A stretch of 64,000 bases of DNA, taken from Thiosocius sp963759055 (lineage in GTDB: Bacteria; Pseudomonadota; Gammaproteobacteria; Chromatiales; Chromatiaceae). A program made the translations under genes and the position numbers. The notes under the pieces are model-generated. The model saw only the letters and a list, made by a program, of their open reading frames with translations. It did not search any database and was not told the DNA's origin. This document shows, piece by piece, positions 61,204-64,000 of this stretch (within the stretch, counting starts at the first letter, position 1; the number at the start of each line of letters is the position of its first letter). The stretch lies in contig CAVWYD010000018.1 of the NCBI GenBank assembly GCA_963759055.1, forward strand, positions 1 through 64,000. The letters run 5' to 3'.

Positions 61204-63192
61204 TCAGGCCGTTACCTCGTCGATCGCCTTGCCGACGTTCTCGGCAGTAAAACCGAACAGTTTGAACAGCTCGCCGGCGGGCGCGGACTCGCCGAAGGTG
61301 TCGATACCGACGACCTTGCCGTTGGTGCCGACGTACTTCCACCAGCCATCGGTGACAGCGGCTTCGACGGCGACGCGGGCGGAGACAGATGCGGGCAAAA
61401 CGGATTCTTTGTAATCCGCATCCTGTGCATCGAACACGCTGGTACTGGGCATCGAAACAACACGCACCTTCTTGCTGCTGGCCTCGGCTGCCTCAACGGC
61501 AATTCCGACCTCGGAGCCGGTGGCAATGACGATCGCATCCGGGGTGCCGTCGCAGTCGCGAAGGACATAGCCGCCACGCGAGATATGAGCGATCTGTGCG
61601 GCATCGCGGGTCTGGAACGGCAGACCCTGGCGCGAGAAGATCAGGCAGCTCGGGCCGTCATTCTTTTCGATAGCCGCGCGCCATGCGATAGCGCTTTCGA
61701 CGGCGTCGCACGGACGCCAGACATCCATACGCGGGATCATGCGAAGGGTCGGAATCTGCTCGACCGCCTGGTGGGTAGGGCCGTCCTCGCCCAGACCGAT
61801 GGAGTCGTGGGTGTAAACGAAGATCGAATGCACCTTCATCAACGCCGCCATGCGCAGGGCGTTGCGTGCATACTCCGAGAACATCAGGAAGGTCGCGCCA
61901 AAGGGGATGAACCCGCCGTGCAGCGCGATGCCGTTCATGATCGCCGACATGCCGAACTCGCGCACGCCGTAGTTCAGGTAGTTTGCCGCAGGCATGTCTG
62001 CACGCATCGGCTTGTAGCCCGACCATTCGGTCAGGTTCGAGCAACCGAGATCGGCGGAGCCGCCGAACAGTTCCGGCAGTGCAGCGGCATAGGCCTCAAT
62101 AGACGCAAGCGATGCCTGACGCGTAGCAGGTGATTTGGCGTCCGCATCACACTGGGCGACAAAGGCATCTGCCTTGTCCGCCCAGTCGGCGGGCAGATCG
62201 CCGGCCATCCGACGCGTGAATTCAGCGGCCAGCTCCGGGTGGGCAGATTCATAGGCAGCAAATTTTTCGTTCCAGGCGGCCTCTGCGGCAGCGCCCTTGT
62301 CTTTGGCGTCCCAACCACGGTAAACATCAGCAGGAACTTCGAAGGGACCGTGATCCCAACCCAATGCCGCCTTGGTCAGGTTGATCTCCTCCTGGCCCAG
62401 CGGTGCGCCATGGCAGGCATGGCTGCCGGCCTTGTTGGGTGAGCCGAATCCGATGGTGGTCTTGCAGCAGATCATGGTCGGCTTGTCGGTCATGGCCTTG
62501 GCAAACTCCATCGCTTTTTCGATGGCCACTGGATCGTGACCGTCGACATCGGGGATCACGTGCCAGCCGTAGGCCTCGAAACGCTTTGGAGTGTCATCGG
62601 TAAACCAGCCCTCGACGTGGCCGTCGATCGAGATACCGTTGTCGTCCCAGAATGCGATCAACTTGCCCAGGCCGAGGGTACCGGCAAGTGAGCAGGCCTC
62701 GTGTGAAATCCCTTCCATCAGGCAACCATCACCTAAAAAGACGTAAGTGTGGTGATTGACGATCTCGTGACCATCCTTGTTGAACTCGGCCGCCAACGCG
62801 CGCTCAGCAACTGCCATGCCCACCGCATTGGTGATGCCCTGGCCGAGCGGACCGGTGGTGGTCTCCACGCCGGGTGCATAGCCGTATTCAGGGTGACCCG
62901 GGGTCTTGGAATGCAGCTGACGGAAGTTTTTCAGGTCGTCGATGCTGAGATCGTAACCGGTCAGGTGCAGGAGCGAATAGATCAACATGGAGCCGTGGCC
63001 GTTCGACAATACGAATCGGTCACGATCTGCCCATTGCGGGTTCGTCGGGTTGTGGTTCATGTGGTCGTTCCACAGCACCTCGGCGATATCCGCCATACCC
63101 ATCGGGGCACCCGGGTGACCGGAATTGGCTTTCTGAACGGCATCCATACTCAACGCGCGAACGGCGTTGGCAAGCTCTCTGCGTGAGGACAT
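61204..63192 (-). CDS. tkt: Transketolase
   Basis: Thiamine-diphosphate enzyme of the pentose-phosphate and Calvin pathways, 662 residues. G-H-P-G-A-P-M-G, the TPP motif G-D-G-C-L-M-E-G-I-S-H-E ... D-D-N and the pyrimidine-domain Y-T-H-D-S-I-G-L-G-E-D-G-P-T-H-Q are present. AGGAGGG seven bases before ATG. First gene of the five-gene cluster. Confidence 0.96.
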   Translation of the reverse strand: MSSRRELANAVRALSMDAVQKANSGHPGAPMGMADIAEVLWNDHMNHNPTNPQWADRDRFVLSNGHGSMLIYSLLHLTGYDLSIDDLKNFRQLHSKTPGHPEYGYAPGVETTTGPLGQGITNAVGMAVAERALAAEFNKDGHEIVNHHTYVFLGDGCLMEGISHEACSLAGTLGLGKLIAFWDDNGISIDGHVEGWFTDDTPKRFEAYGWHVIPDVDGHDPVAIEKAMEFAKAMTDKPTMICCKTTIGFGSPNKAGSHACHGAPLGQEEINLTKAALGWDHGPFEVPADVYRGWDAKDKGAAAEAAWNEKFAAYESAHPELAAEFTRRMAGDLPADWADKADAFVAQCDADAKSPATRQASLASIEAYAAALPELFGGSADLGCSNLTEWSGYKPMRADMPAANYLNYGVREFGMSAIMNGIALHGGFIPFGATFLMFSEYARNALRMAALMKVHSIFVYTHDSIGLGEDGPTHQAVEQIPTLRMIPRMDVWRPCDAVESAIAWRAAIEKNDGPSCLIFSRQGLPFQTRDAAQIAHISRGGYVLRDCDGTPDAIVIATGSEVGIAVEAAEASSKKVRVVSMPSTSVFDAQDADYKESVLPASVSARVAVEAAVTDGWWKYVGTNGKVVGIDTFGESAPAGELFKLFGFTAENVGKAIDEVTA

Positions 63193-63511
63193 GAGTCCCT
63201 CCTGTCAAAGACAAAGAATTTTTCATCCCCCGGACAAATACCCCCGGAGGCGAACTGAATTCGTGTTGTGGCGGGCCTACCGCAGCCGCACCATGACTAC
63301 TGATGGCGGTGGGTTGCACCTACGTGGGGGCGTCGTTCTGCCTCTGACTAAACCTCAGGCCGATGACCATACGTAAGGGCGGGTATTCTCACCTAGTCAT
63401 GGGAACAGGGGCAATAAGTAATTCCCCGAATATTCAAATACACCCATAAACCCAGAGAATCGACCCCGCACAATTTTATAACTAGTTGTTTTTACTATTT
63501 TTTGTTGTGGC
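63193..63511. other. Promoter-bearing gap upstream of tkt
   Basis: No gene. It should contain the tkt-cluster promoter; TTATAAAAT around 63475-63485 on the minus strand is the only A+T-rich candidate and is distant. No CbbR-type site is claimed. Confidence 0.35.
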
Positions 63512-64000
63512 TTACTCGATCCACTTTATCGAGCAACCCATGCTTGGGATCTGCTCCAGGGGCCCCTTGCCGGTCATTGCGACCTGTTTCATGGCCTCAA
63601 AAAGGTCTCGTCTGGCTTCCGCCGGGGCCGATTCTTTACGGCTTTCATCCAGCCTGCCGCGATACTGCAGTTCGCCGGCGGCATTGTAGCCAAAGAAATC
63701 CGGGGTGCAGACCGCCCCGTAGCCCTTGGCGACGGCCTGCGACTCGTCCAGCAGGTAAGGGAACGGGAAACGGTTGCGCTCCGCCACCGTGCGCATGTTG
63801 TTGAACGAGTCCTCGGGATAGTCGGTCGGGTCGTTCGACATGATGGCAACACAACCCAATCCCAGGGCCTCCAAATCGGTGGCGTCACGCACGATCCGAT
63901 CGAGCACGGCCTTGACGTAGGGGCAGTGGTTGCAGATAAACATCACCAGCAGACCCTTGTCTCCCATACACGCATCGCGGGTCCAACGGCGCCCGTCTAC
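63512..64000 (-). CDS. Redoxin/thioredoxin-like protein, cut by window edge
   Basis: The frame is open to the right edge: eleven codons (V-D-G-R-R-W-T ...) precede the internal ATG 63967, and they look like the family's own sequence, so the gene begins outside. F-I-C-N-H-C-P-Y-V-K-A is the diagnostic redox motif of the AhpC/TSA-like redoxins with C-x2-C-P. The 151 visible residues end R-K-x2-A ... I-P-S-M-G-C-S-I-K-W. Probably a thioredoxin-family peroxidase or reductase. Confidence 0.85.
   Translation of the reverse strand, partial: VDGRRWTRDACMGDKGLLVMFICNHCPYVKAVLDRIVRDATDLEALGLGCVAIMSNDPTDYPEDSFNNMRTVAERNRFPFPYLLDESQAVAKGYGAVCTPDFFGYNAAGELQYRGRLDESRKESAPAEARRDLFEAMKQVAMTGKGPLEQIPSMGCSIKWIE

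Noticed and set aside
61195..62133. 312-residue plus-strand frame
   Set aside because: Antisense shadow of transketolase.

Overview
The window reads as a chromosomal segment of a gammaproteobacterium. The evidence is the gene order hisB-hisH-hisA-hisF-hisE-tatA-tatB-tatC, the single-line cluster tkt-gap-pgk-pyk-fba with a Calvin-cycle-type class II aldolase, and a DUF1631 + PilZ pair. A Chromatiales-like, sulfur-oxidising or otherwise autotrophic lineage fits best, but that is inference: no RuBisCO or sulfur-oxidation gene lies inside the window. An RquA-type methyltransferase (29097-29843) suggests the cell makes rhodoquinone and respires under low oxygen.

Layout. Positions 1-34 kb are accessory in character: sparse genes, long non-coding stretches, dispersed repeats and broken genes. 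This part carries a GH26 glycosidase whose 5' part is out of frame, small secreted proteins, a 38-residue membrane protein (5412-5528), a tyrosine recombinase with a displaced start, a split ISL3 transposase, three copies of a roughly 185-bp MITE-like element, and a repeated hairpin element. It also holds a K+-type pyruvate kinase, a NYN-domain protein, a YbaK-family deacylase, a CHASE-GGDEF cyclase, a miniature SMC/RecF-like protein with decayed ATPase motifs, PPK2, a YiiX-like peptidase-fold protein, a frameshifted DUF2202 gene, rquA, and an OmpR/EnvZ-type system divergent from two secreted proteins.

From about 34 kb to the end the DNA is compact and housekeeping. An outer-membrane barrel gene converges on a thioredoxin-domain (DUF255) gene that closes a minus-strand run his-tat-DUF255. 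Then follow dtd, DUF1631-PilZ, a prolyl aminopeptidase, typA, a large chemoreceptor, an orphan DUF2384 protein, purC, a glutaredoxin coupled to srkA, a universal stress protein, and the minus-strand cluster tkt-gap-pgk-pyk-fba. A truncated redoxin gene runs off the right edge.

How the parts connect: the right-hand cluster carries carbon through the lower glycolytic/Calvin trunk, and its pyruvate kinase is of the K+-independent type, while a second, K+-dependent type lies near 11-12 kb. The his genes make the imidazole ring but hisI is absent from its usual place. Several genes (LamG-GH26, integrase, ISL3, DUF2202) each need one frame change to be whole, so either this accessory region is decaying or the assembly carries single-base errors.
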